NCBI GenBank assembly: GCA_964412845.1
Contig: CAYPQM010000043.1
Location: 1-41,751, forward strand
Length of the DNA stretch: 41,751 bases
Direction of reading: 5' to 3'
Origin: JAWWPY01 sp964412845
Lineage (GTDB): Bacteria > Actinomycetota > Actinomycetes > Streptosporangiales > Streptosporangiaceae
In this document: positions 8,113 through 15,433 of the stretch, one piece after another
Position numbering within the stretch: the stretch's first letter is position 1
Layout: each line of letters starts with the position of its first letter
Translations under genes and position numbers: made by a program
The notes under the pieces: generated by a model
Seen by the model: only the letters and a program-made list of their open reading frames with translations
Databases searched by the model: none
What the model was told of the DNA's origin: nothing

Positions 8113-9669
8113 TCAGGGGGCCCGGCGCAGCGCTGCGTTGATGAGCTCGGCCAGGCCGAACACGCCGCCGTGGGTCAGCTCGGGCCGCGGGGTGAACCCA
8201 GGATCCGCGGACAGGAATGATGTCCGGTCGCCGATGAGCAGCGCGGCGAACACCTCGGCGACGAGATGCCCGCCCACGGGGCCGAGCCGGGTGGGAATCG
8301 TGTCCTTGTCGGGGTTCGTGGGATCGAGGGCCCACGAGGTGACTTGCGCCTCTGACAGGACGTACGTCCACAGTGGGACATTCCCGGCCAGGCCCGGGAT
8401 GAGCTGGGACAACGGCTGCTGGGGGTCTTCCGTGGTGGCCTTGCCGATGATCAGCTGGCCGTCCGGAATGGGCGTCAGCCCGAGCTGGCGTGCGGCGGTC
8501 TGGCCGGACGGCAGCCGGAACGTGACGGCGCGCTCCAGGTCGCGCAGGGCCAGCGAGGAGGGGTTCGAGGCGATGACGGCAGGCAGCTGGCCGAGCGGGT
8601 TCACCAGCGACGTGTCGATCTTGTAAGCGCGCTGGGGCTGGCGGGGGACCGGGTCGTTAGCCTCGGCCGGCGGGGGCGGCGCGGCGCCGTGGTCCAGGTC
8701 GATGTAGAACTGCCAGTCGATCGCCCAGTCCTGCGGGATGGGGCGCATGCCACCCAGGTCCCCCGCCAGGTCGGCCGATGTCGAGAAGATCTGGCGCCGG
8801 CTGATGGTCTCGTTGAGACGGTAGATGGGCCGGATCATCGAGTGCCCGAAACGGTACGCGGCGACGGAGAACTCGACCGGCATCAACCCCAGGCCGTGGC
8901 GGAGTTTCGGGATGCGGAACTGGGGCGGCGAGGTGGCGATGCTTTCCCCGGTCGCCAGGTGCGGGAACACGGCCTGCACGGTCGCGGCCTGGATGATCGT
9001 GGGCAGGAAGTCGTTAATGATCACCCACTGGTAATGCCAGCGGACCGCCTGGCGGACCTCGTCGAAACCGGCACCCGGCATGGCGTCAGCCATCCGGTTG
9101 TGGAAGCGGGACATCGTGCCGTGCAACTGGGCGACGATCCGGTTCTCGTCGTTGCGCGGATCGCCGATCAACGCCCGCCCATTCGGGCCACGCGGAAGGT
9201 CGGTGGCGGCCGGGTCGTGCGGGTTGCCCGACAGCGGGCGGCCGGACTGCAGCCGGATGCCGTCACTGCGGTACAGATAGGGCTGGTCGCTTGGCCCCCG
9301 CCCGTACAGGTTGTCAAGGTCGAATCGGGGGGTCCGGAAATCGGCCAGATTGCGGAGCTGCTCGCGGGTCAGCTTCTCCCTCAGCGGCGACGTCGGGTCA
9401 AAGGTCAGGTCGTGGTCGATGAACTGGCCGAAATACGTGTAGGCGGCCACGATCCCCGGGTTCTCCTCGGCGTCCACCTCCGTCTCGGGGGTGGGCGGGA
9501 TGTCGGGCGCGGCGGTCATGGCGTCCGCCAGCCTGACCAGATCCGGGTGGGCGAAGGTGGCCGCAGGCGCGTCCGGGAACAGCCTGGTAAACCGGCCCTC
9601 CATCAAGTCGTCGAGCGGGAGCCTTTTCGTCTCGTCCCACCAGGTCCCATGCCGGAGTTCGTTGCGCAT
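8113..9669 (-). CDS. Animal-type haem peroxidase (peroxidase-cyclooxygenase superfamily)
   Basis: A 518-residue member of the animal haem peroxidase family (PF03098 type), which oxidises halides or organic substrates with hydrogen peroxide. The distal histidine is His86 in YFGQFIDHDLTFD, followed by the acidic calcium-site residues. The distal arginine is expected at Arg172 in GDPRNDEN, matching the GDxRxxE motif of the mammalian enzymes, and the proximal haem ligand is His276 in YRFGHSMIRP. DLDNLYGRG, LHGTMSRFHN and WHYQWVIINDF are further family blocks. The ATG at 9669 starts directly into MRNELRHGTWW with no signal peptide, so the enzyme looks cytoplasmic or uses another export route. It converges on the hypothetical gene before it and is separated from the CBM2 gene by 134 bases. 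Confidence 0.92.
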   Translation of the reverse strand: MRNELRHGTWWDETKRLPLDDLMEGRFTRLFPDAPAATFAHPDLVRLADAMTAAPDIPPTPETEVDAEENPGIVAAYTYFGQFIDHDLTFDPTSPLREKLTREQLRNLADFRTPRFDLDNLYGRGPSDQPYLYRSDGIRLQSGRPLSGNPHDPAATDLPRGPNGRALIGDPRNDENRIVAQLHGTMSRFHNRMADAMPGAGFDEVRQAVRWHYQWVIINDFLPTIIQAATVQAVFPHLATGESIATSPPQFRIPKLRHGLGLMPVEFSVAAYRFGHSMIRPIYRLNETISRRQIFSTSADLAGDLGGMRPIPQDWAIDWQFYIDLDHGAAPPPPAEANDPVPRQPQRAYKIDTSLVNPLGQLPAVIASNPSSLALRDLERAVTFRLPSGQTAARQLGLTPIPDGQLIIGKATTEDPQQPLSQLIPGLAGNVPLWTYVLSEAQVTSWALDPTNPDKDTIPTRLGPVGGHLVAEVFAALLIGDRTSFLSADPGFTPRPELTHGGVFGLAELINAALRRAP

Positions 9670-9789
9670 GCCCGGCCCTTCGTCTTATCGGCGCCGCCAT
9701 TCGAAACGCCCGAGACCGGGAGAATAACGTCATAGCGTCCGGCTGCGCAGGTGAAGCCCGGCCGTTTAGCGGAATAGCCAGATATGGCC

Positions 9790-9803
9790 CGGTCCCAGGA
9801 CCG
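9790..9803 (-). terminator. Small hairpin at the end of the CBM2 gene
   Basis: CGGTCC-CA-GGACCG forms a six-bp stem touching the CBM2 stop codon (9804-9806). It may help end the minus-strand copper/CBM2 transcript, but a two-base loop is tight and the stem is short. Confidence 0.35.
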
Positions 9804-11024
9804 TCAGGTGCAGCCGATGCGCGTTGCGCTGAGGGCGACGTCGTCGAACCAGAGGGTGTCGGTACCTCCGCTGTAGCTCTCCCAGCCGAGCTTGAGGTCG
9901 GTCAGGTGAGGTCGCCAGCCCGGGTTGGCGGACAGCCACTGGTTGTCGATGTCGTGGGTGGGCACGCCATCCTCCGTCAGCCCGGGCACGCTGGTTCCGT
10001 TGAACCACGTGTTGATCTGGCCGTTCGCCCCGTTGACCTCGAACTCGACGCACTCCCAGGTGTTGACGGGCAGGACTACGCTCGCCGCGACCCCGACTGG
10101 GCTCTGATCGGGCAGGGTGGCGTCGTCGGACTGCCGGTTCCACATAAGGGCGCCGTTCTGGCCGCCCAGGCGGAGATCGGTGCTGCCGTTCGCGGAGTCA
10201 TTCATGGCCAGGAAGGTCACGTGCCCGGTGGGCAGCGGGGTGGTGTGCATCATCCAGAACCGCACGTACCAGTTCGATCCGGCCGATGCCATGTCCGTGC
10301 TGTCGTCGATGAAGATGTGGTTGCAGTAGCCATCCGTGCCGGTGACTCTGACCGACTTGCTGCCGGTATGCGCCACGGTGGGATCGACCGCGGCCGTGCC
10401 CGTGCCCGAGCAGTTCGGAGTCGTGCTGCTCCATCTGCCGGAAGGCACGGTGGTGGCCTGATTCTCGAAGCTGTCGCAGAAGATCACGGTGCCGGAACAC
10501 GTTCCGCCGGCCGGGGTAGTGGTGGGCGTCGGGGACGGGGTGCTGGTCGGCGTCGCGGAGGCGCTGGGGGAGGGAGTCGGCGCTGCCCCGTTGCAGGCCA
10601 CGCCGTTGACGGCGAAGTTGGCTGGCGTGTCGTTGCTGCCGGAGTAGCTGCCCTGGAAACCGAAGCTGGCGGTTGCGCCGGTGCCGAGCACGGCGTTGTA
10701 GGAGAGGCTGCTGGCCCGCACCGCCCCGCCGGCCTGGGTGATCTGCGCGTTCCATGCCGAGGTGATCTGCTGGTTGCCGCCGAACGTCCAGGTCAGCGTC
10801 CACGAGCTGACCGGCGCGCTGTTGTTGGTCAGCGCTACCGCCGCGGTAAAGCCCCCGGTCCACTGGTTAACCTGATAGGAGATACTGCACGGCCCGGTCG
10901 CGGCGCTTGTCTGGGTGACCCGGACGACGGCCGGCAGGATCGCCGCCGCGGCGATGAACGCACATGCTCCCGCAGCGGCAACAGGCGCCCGCCGCCAGCG
11001 GCCTTGCCATCTGGGCACAGCCAT
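9804..11024 (-). CDS. Secreted CBM2 protein with a Cip1-like C-terminal domain
   Basis: A 406-residue secreted protein. Order: a signal peptide or anchor (hydrophobic 14-35), a family 2 carbohydrate-binding module at about 45-145 (Cys46 and Cys144 as the usual disulfide; surface tryptophans at Trp55, Trp75 and Trp91), a Pro/Ser/Thr linker at 148-173, and a ~230-residue C-terminal domain. That domain (VIFCDSFEN, WYVRFWMMHTTPLPTGHVTF, LPVNTWECVEFEVNG, WFDDVALS) resembles the beta-jelly-roll core of Trichoderma Cip1 and bacterial relatives, which are similar in fold to polysaccharide lyases. The CBM2 should bind cellulose or chitin; the C-terminal activity is unknown. The ATG at 11024 shares its A with the TGA of the CopCD gene, so translation is probably coupled; GAGG lies five bases upstream. 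The CBM2 call is firm, the Cip1 call is moderate. Confidence 0.82.
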   Translation of the reverse strand: MAVPRWQGRWRRAPVAAAGACAFIAAAAILPAVVRVTQTSAATGPCSISYQVNQWTGGFTAAVALTNNSAPVSSWTLTWTFGGNQQITSAWNAQITQAGGAVRASSLSYNAVLGTGATASFGFQGSYSGSNDTPANFAVNGVACNGAAPTPSPSASATPTSTPSPTPTTTPAGGTCSGTVIFCDSFENQATTVPSGRWSSTTPNCSGTGTAAVDPTVAHTGSKSVRVTGTDGYCNHIFIDDSTDMASAGSNWYVRFWMMHTTPLPTGHVTFLAMNDSANGSTDLRLGGQNGALMWNRQSDDATLPDQSPVGVAASVVLPVNTWECVEFEVNGANGQINTWFNGTSVPGLTEDGVPTHDIDNQWLSANPGWRPHLTDLKLGWESYSGGTDTLWFDDVALSATRIGCT

Positions 11025-12874
11025 CACATCCTCTGGTCCTGGACCGGCCTGACGAGCCCGGCAGTCCTGTTGACAGGCCCGGTTTCCTGGTTACCGGTAA
11101 CGACATCCCGTGGCCGGGGAAGGACTGCAGCGGTCGCGCTCAGCGTCGGTCCTCCCCCGGCCGGCGGTGGCGGCTGACTCCGAGCCGGGCACGGGGCGAA
11201 GCCGGACGCGCACCGCGTCCTCGGGCGGGGCGACCGCGGCAGCCGGTCCGTGGCACCCGGATGAGCGATCGCCGCCGGAGCAGTGCGCGCGCCCGGAACG
11301 GCTTGGGCCGCCGCGGCTGGCGGCTGCGGGCTCCGGGTGCTGGTCCGCGGCGGCGCGGTGTTGATCAGCACGGTCGCCACGGCGAGCAGGACGCATGCCC
11401 CGGCGAGTTCAATGAGCACGGTCCGCCGCAGGCCGGCGACACCGTCGCCCAGCCGGTGCCGGGCGTACCGGCGCGAACGGCTGGCCACCGCGATGATGAT
11501 GATCAGGCCGCCTGCCTTCACCAGCACGAGCCGTCCGTAGCTGGTCCCGGTGAGCGCGCCCAGGCTGGCTACCTCGCGCACCGCAAGGTAGCCGCCGGTG
11601 ATGACGAGCGTGATCACCGATGCGAGGGCCAGCGCGGAAAAGCGGGTGACGGCGACCTGGAGGCTGGCGGCGTCCTCGCCCTGGATCTGGGCCGCCTGCA
11701 CCGTTGGGACCACCATGGTCTCTGCCACCACCCCGCGGGTGGCTGCGGCCCGCGCCAGGGCCGAACCCGCGTCCGCGGGCCGCCCGCTGGCCGGCGGCCC
11801 GCTTATCGGCCGCCCGCTGGCCCGGGGGGTCGCGACTGGTGGGCGGAGCAGGCACACGCCGAGCGTGAACAGCCCGCCTGCCCACAGTCCCATCGCGGCG
11901 ACATGGGCGGTCGTCACCAGCAGCGCCACGCTGGCCAGGCGGCCGGACGCGGCGTGGCTCGTCGCGCTCCAGGTGGCGGCGAGCCCTCCGGCCAGGAGGG
12001 CGACAGCCGTCAAGCTCCATCCGCCTGGTCTCGCTGCGGCCGCTCGCCGCATCGCCTGGTCCCCGAACACCGCGAACAGCGCCAGCAGCCCGATCCGGGC
12101 CATGAGAACGTGCCCCAGGTGGGTCGATACCGTGCTGCCGAGCAGGCTCCGGTCGAACAGGTGGGCCGGCCCCAGGCCCGCCGTGTACGGCCCGTCGAGG
12201 AGCAACTGGACCAGCGTCGCCCCGAGCAGCGCCAGCCAGCCGGCCGCGGCAGGCCACATCGCGCGGTCCCCGCTGGCCGAGCCGGGCGGAAGACAGCCCA
12301 GCCGGACTGCGGCACACCCCGTGAGCAGGGCAAAGCCAGCGAAGGCGAGCCAGGTCATGATCTCAAGCGCGACGTTCGTGGCCTGGCTCTCGCCCGGGGT
12401 GCCGCCCCCCGCGACGGACCCGGGCACCACCTTCGTGGGGGCGCCGACAGCGAAGGTCAGGCCCCCGGCGGTGACGTGCCCGTCGTCGGACGCGACCGTC
12501 CGCCAGTCCAGCACGTAGGTCCCGTGAGCCTGGTCGGGCAGCAGTTTCGCGGTCAAGGTGTTTCCCTGACCGCCGACGCGGCGCAGTGGCGGCTCGGCCA
12601 CGCGCCTGCCGTCAGGAGCGACGACGGTGATGTCGCTCAGGCCGATTTCGACGTTCTCGCTGTATACCAGCACCACCTGTGGCGGCTCGGCGGCCAGTCG
12701 CGCCTCGTTCGCCGGGCTGGATGAGACCAGGTCGGCGTGGGCGAGCGCCGGGCCGGCGGTGGCGACAAGCGCGATCACCACTCCGGCGCCGATACCGGCG
12801 ATCCGCCGCAGCCACCTGGCGCCGGTGCGGCGAGGCTGCGCGGGCCTCCGGCCGCGAGCGTCGTTCAGTGGCAT
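11024..12874 (-). CDS. CopC-CopD fusion, copper binding and transport
   Basis: A 616-residue fusion of a periplasmic-type CopC domain and a CopD membrane domain. The signal peptide ends at GPALA, leaving His46 as the first mature residue. With Asp131 and His133 in SDDGHVTAG this makes the Cu(II) site of CopC. From about residue 165 a series of hydrophobic helices forms CopD, which is thought to move copper inward. An insert of about 60 residues at 345-405 is low-complexity. After NTAPPR (about 510) a ~105-residue Pro/Ala/Arg-rich tail with no membrane segment extends to the stop. It may be read-through of former intergenic sequence, since other CopD proteins end near that point. The start overlaps the upstream lipoprotein gene by ten bases and the end overlaps the CBM2 start (TGATG), so all three form one coupled unit. 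Confidence 0.9.
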   Translation of the reverse strand: MPLNDARGRRPAQPRRTGARWLRRIAGIGAGVVIALVATAGPALAHADLVSSSPANEARLAAEPPQVVLVYSENVEIGLSDITVVAPDGRRVAEPPLRRVGGQGNTLTAKLLPDQAHGTYVLDWRTVASDDGHVTAGGLTFAVGAPTKVVPGSVAGGGTPGESQATNVALEIMTWLAFAGFALLTGCAAVRLGCLPPGSASGDRAMWPAAAGWLALLGATLVQLLLDGPYTAGLGPAHLFDRSLLGSTVSTHLGHVLMARIGLLALFAVFGDQAMRRAAAARPGGWSLTAVALLAGGLAATWSATSHAASGRLASVALLVTTAHVAAMGLWAGGLFTLGVCLLRPPVATPRASGRPISGPPASGRPADAGSALARAAATRGVVAETMVVPTVQAAQIQGEDAASLQVAVTRFSALALASVITLVITGGYLAVREVASLGALTGTSYGRLVLVKAGGLIIIIAVASRSRRYARHRLGDGVAGLRRTVLIELAGACVLLAVATVLINTAPPRTSTRSPQPPAAAAQAVPGARTAPAAIAHPGATDRLPRSPRPRTRCASGFAPCPARSQPPPPAGGGPTLSATAAVLPRPRDVVTGNQETGPVNRTAGLVRPVQDQRM

Positions 12875-13338
12875 GCCTGCTCAGCTTTCAGCCTGGCGAC
12901 CAGCCTGCCGACGCCCCGCCGGTAGCCGGCCAGATCGGCGGCGCTCGGCGCGAATTTCCAGGCCCCCTGCTGGTAGCGCATGGCGTTGGAGCCCTTGGCC
13001 GGGCCCCTCGTCCAGCGGACCAGCACCGTCGTGGTGCCGGTCCGCTGCGCCTGCCAGATCACATAAGGAACGCCTAGCTGCGGCCGGCACTCAGTGTTGA
13101 GCTTCACGAAGGCGGTTTCGGTGAGCACGCGTTGCGCGGAATCGGTCCACAGCCGCCACGCGCCCGGCCAGTCACCGGCGGCGAGCAGGCCAAATTCCTG
13201 GTCAGCGACGGCCTCGGCCTGCTCTCCCTGCGGTCCGCCGGCCGTGCCGCCCGACGATGCCGGACCGCTGGCCCCGGCGCAGCCCGCCAGGCAGACGGCC
13301 ATCAGCAGGCCGGTGAGCAGCACGACCATGTTCCGCAT
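12865..13338 (-). CDS. Predicted lipoprotein
   Basis: A 157-residue exported lipoprotein. The N-terminus has a hydrophobic run ending in the lipobox LAGC, with Cys20 the residue to be lipidated. A Gly/Ser-rich spacer follows and then a ~110-residue folded domain (DQEFGLLAAGDWPGAWRLW, LTETAFVKLNTEC, VRWTRGPAKGSN) that looks like the small NTF2/SnoaL-like domains found in actinobacterial lipoproteins. The ATG at 13338 is preferred because GGAGG stands seven bases before it; an in-frame codon at 13383 would precede the signal peptide. The last ten bases overlap the CopCD start. The context suggests a role at the membrane in copper handling, but no metal-binding motif is evident apart from a C-terminal AEQACH. 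Confidence 0.82.
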   Translation of the reverse strand: MRNMVVLLTGLLMAVCLAGCAGASGPASSGGTAGGPQGEQAEAVADQEFGLLAAGDWPGAWRLWTDSAQRVLTETAFVKLNTECRPQLGVPYVIWQAQRTGTTTVLVRWTRGPAKGSNAMRYQQGAWKFAPSAADLAGYRRGVGRLVARLKAEQACH

Positions 13339-13388
13339 CGCTAAACCTCCCACGCGCGCCCGGCGGACCGCGGCCCACACCACCCGGT

Positions 13389-13420
13389 GCCAGGGGGACG
13401 CGGATCTGCGTCCCCCTGGC
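13389..13420 (-). terminator. Strong hairpin between secreted protein gene and copper operon
   Basis: A perfect 13-bp stem, GCCAGGGGGACGC pairing with its complement, encloses a six-base loop (13402-13407). It lies 38 bases beyond the stop of the 13458-14174 gene and about 50 bases before the lipoprotein start. It should end the upstream transcript and makes the copper/CBM2 operon a separate unit whose promoter must lie in the short gap. Confidence 0.78.
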
Positions 13421-13457
13421 GAACGGTGCCGAATGGTGCCGGCCCGGTCAGCAGGGC

Positions 13458-14174
13458 CTAGTTGGACAGCCGGTTGGTGCCGTACTTCAGGACGAAGGCG
13501 TCATTGAAGGTCTGGTTGAGGTCGGCGGTCACGCTTATCGAGTCGCGGATCTGCTCGTTCGTGATCGCGCTGCTCGGAGCGCCGCCGAACTGGTAGGTGA
13601 AGGTCTGGCCCGGGTACACCTCGCGCTGGGCGTAGGGCACGTCGTGGAAACCGAGCCGGACGATGTAGAAAGATGTCCCGTCACCGCGGGGTACTTCGAG
13701 GTAGTCCTCCTGCGGGTGGCCGAACGCCTGCGAATTCAGGTAGTAGTGCTGGTCGGAATGTGACGGCGCACGGAAGATGATCGCCGCGCAGTCCACCGAG
13801 AACGGCTGGTTCGACGTATTCGTGAAGACGATCTGCCACAAGCCGTAGTACTGGTTGCCGTTGAAGTTCACGTACTCGGAAAGCGGCACGTTGCTGGTGA
13901 AACTGGTGGTCAGCGGCTCGCTGAGAACGGGGTTGGATCCGGTCAGCGGATGGTCAATGCCATGCGAGCAGTGCTCCAGCGGCGTGTCGTACTGGGACGG
14001 CCCGCCAGTGGGCACAAGCTGGGTGAACGTGGCAGGCCCGGCGCTGACCGACGTGGTCTGGCTCACGTCCGCGACGGCGCCGGGCTGGCTGGCGAACGAC
14101 CAGATCCCAACGAGCAGCAGTGCCGCCGTTCCCCCTGCGGCAAGGCCGAGCTTCCTTTTCCGGGCTGATGGCAC
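13458..14174 (-). CDS. Hypothetical secreted or membrane-anchored protein
   Basis: A 238-residue protein beginning at a GTG at 14174, seven bases after AGGAGG. The first 35 residues are a positively charged stretch and a hydrophobic helix (LGLAAGGTAALLLVGIWSFA), a signal peptide or anchor. The outer part is rich in aromatic and beta-type residues (VNFNGNQYYGLWQIVFTN, SVDCAAIIFRAP, QHYYLNSQAF, EVYPGQTFTYQFGG) and looks like a single immunoglobulin-like or DUF4352-like beta domain. I do not recognise the family. Two cysteines (in EHCSHG and VDCAA) could form a disulfide. It is divided from the copper operon by a terminator hairpin and is therefore probably expressed independently. Confidence 0.75.
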   Translation of the reverse strand: MPSARKRKLGLAAGGTAALLLVGIWSFASQPGAVADVSQTTSVSAGPATFTQLVPTGGPSQYDTPLEHCSHGIDHPLTGSNPVLSEPLTTSFTSNVPLSEYVNFNGNQYYGLWQIVFTNTSNQPFSVDCAAIIFRAPSHSDQHYYLNSQAFGHPQEDYLEVPRGDGTSFYIVRLGFHDVPYAQREVYPGQTFTYQFGGAPSSAITNEQIRDSISVTADLNQTFNDAFVLKYGTNRLSN

Positions 14175-14545
14175 GACGGAACCTCCTGATGACGCCGATG
14201 ACTTACGGAATCCCAGCGGCCGCCGCCGCCGCGCGAAAACCACAACAAATGGTCAGAGATGCCGCACGGAAATGCTGCTGGCGAACTCCCACATCGGTGC
14301 CATGCCCGGCATGTTCTCCAGTTGCCACAGTGTTGATCCGGCCTATGGGTTAGGCAAGAGCCGCCGTCCTGACGGGACGGGGGATGGCCGGGACGGTCCA
14401 CGTCGGCGATGTATCGCGGGACGCCGGTGTCTCCCGCTTGACCTCGGCGGGTGGACGGCCCACGGTGATTTCGGGTCCTGCGTCCGGGGACGCGATCCAG
14501 TGAACTGGGCATGAAAGTTGCACGCATGAGCCGCGGTGCGGGGTG
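14175..14545. other. 371-base gap with promoter for the secreted protein
   Basis: No gene is supported here. The ribosome site for the 14174 start sits at its left edge and a promoter for that minus-strand gene should lie within it. I see a 13-base palindrome, CATGCC-C-GGCATG, at 14301-14313. Open frames crossing the gap have poor codon bias and look spurious. Confidence 0.5.
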
Positions 14546-15433
14546 CTAGCGGCTGGTGCGCAAGACCTCGATCAGCGCGGAATCGTCCAGGCGGCCCAGG
14601 CCCAGTTCGTGTCCCTGTTCGTAGAGCTGGCGCGCGACCGCGGCGAGCGGCGCCGAGGCGCCGGCCTGCTCCGCCGCCGCGCTGACCAGGCCCATGTCCT
14701 TCACGAAGATGTCCATCGCGCTTCGCACCTGGCCGAACTGGCCCGCGACCATCCGGGCGCCGCGATCGTCGAACATGAAGGACGCCGCGGCGCCCTCGCG
14801 CAGCACCTGCCAGCAGTCCGCCGCCGCCAGGCCGAGCGCCTCGGCGAACGCGAGCGCCTCGGCGGCCGCCGCGATGTGCACGCCGCACAGCAGCTGGTTG
14901 ACCAGCTTCATCCGCTGGCCGTCGCCGGGGGAGGGGCCAACCACCGGTGCGCTCCGCGCCAGTGCGCCCAGGAGCGGCTGCACCCGCGCGACTGGGCCGG
15001 CCGGGCCGGACACCATGATCAGCAGATCGCCGGCTGCCGCCCGCTGCACGCCACCTGACACGGGGGCGTCCACCACGGCGGCGCCCTGGCCGGCCAGCTG
15101 GTCAGCGAGCGAGACGACGATGTCAGGCCCGACGGTCGCCATGATCATGACCACGGTGCCGCCCGACAACATCCCGGCTGCCCCGGCTGGGCCGGCTGCC
15201 CCGTTCCCGAACAGAACCTGCTCCACCTGGTCAGGGGTGGCCACCATGATCGCGACGACCTCCGCGCCGTCCACCGCGGCGGCGATGGTCTCCGCGCCCC
15301 GCACACCGTCCGCCGCCAGGGCGGCGGCGCGCTCTGGCGCGATGTCATACGCGCGTACCGAGTGGCCCGCGCGGGCCAGGCATGTCGCCATCGGCGCGCC
15401 CATGGCGCCCAGCCCCAGCCAGCCGACTCGCAT
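14546..15433 (-). CDS. LtnD-like sugar-acid dehydrogenase (3-hydroxyisobutyrate dehydrogenase family)
   Basis: A 295-residue NAD(P)-dependent beta-hydroxyacid dehydrogenase. The Rossmann motif GLGAMGAPMA begins at residue 7, the substrate-loop DAPVSGGVQRAAAG lies at about 123-136, and the catalytic lysine is in GDGQRMKLVNQLL near residue 176. It is closest in context to LtnD, L-threonate 2-dehydrogenase, because its start overlaps the stop of an OtnK-like kinase gene (TAATG at 15431-15435) and a DenD-like gene lies divergently beyond. In that pathway it would oxidise L-threonate or a relative to the 2-keto acid that the kinase phosphorylates. AGGAGG precedes the ATG inside the kinase gene. 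3-Hydroxyisobutyrate or tartronate semialdehyde activity cannot be excluded on sequence alone. Confidence 0.85.
   Translation of the reverse strand: MRVGWLGLGAMGAPMATCLARAGHSVRAYDIAPERAAALAADGVRGAETIAAAVDGAEVVAIMVATPDQVEQVLFGNGAAGPAGAAGMLSGGTVVMIMATVGPDIVVSLADQLAGQGAAVVDAPVSGGVQRAAAGDLLIMVSGPAGPVARVQPLLGALARSAPVVGPSPGDGQRMKLVNQLLCGVHIAAAAEALAFAEALGLAAADCWQVLREGAAASFMFDDRGARMVAGQFGQVRSAMDIFVKDMGLVSAAAEQAGASAPLAAVARQLYEQGHELGLGRLDDSALIEVLRTSR

Noticed and set aside
9804..11024. Lytic polysaccharide monooxygenase
   Set aside because: The mature N-terminus is not a histidine and no AA10 motif is present; the C-terminal domain fits Cip1-like proteins better.
10964..12724. A 586-codon plus-strand frame across CopCD
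   Set aside because: It is antisense to CopCD, is extremely Arg/Gly-rich and has no domain.
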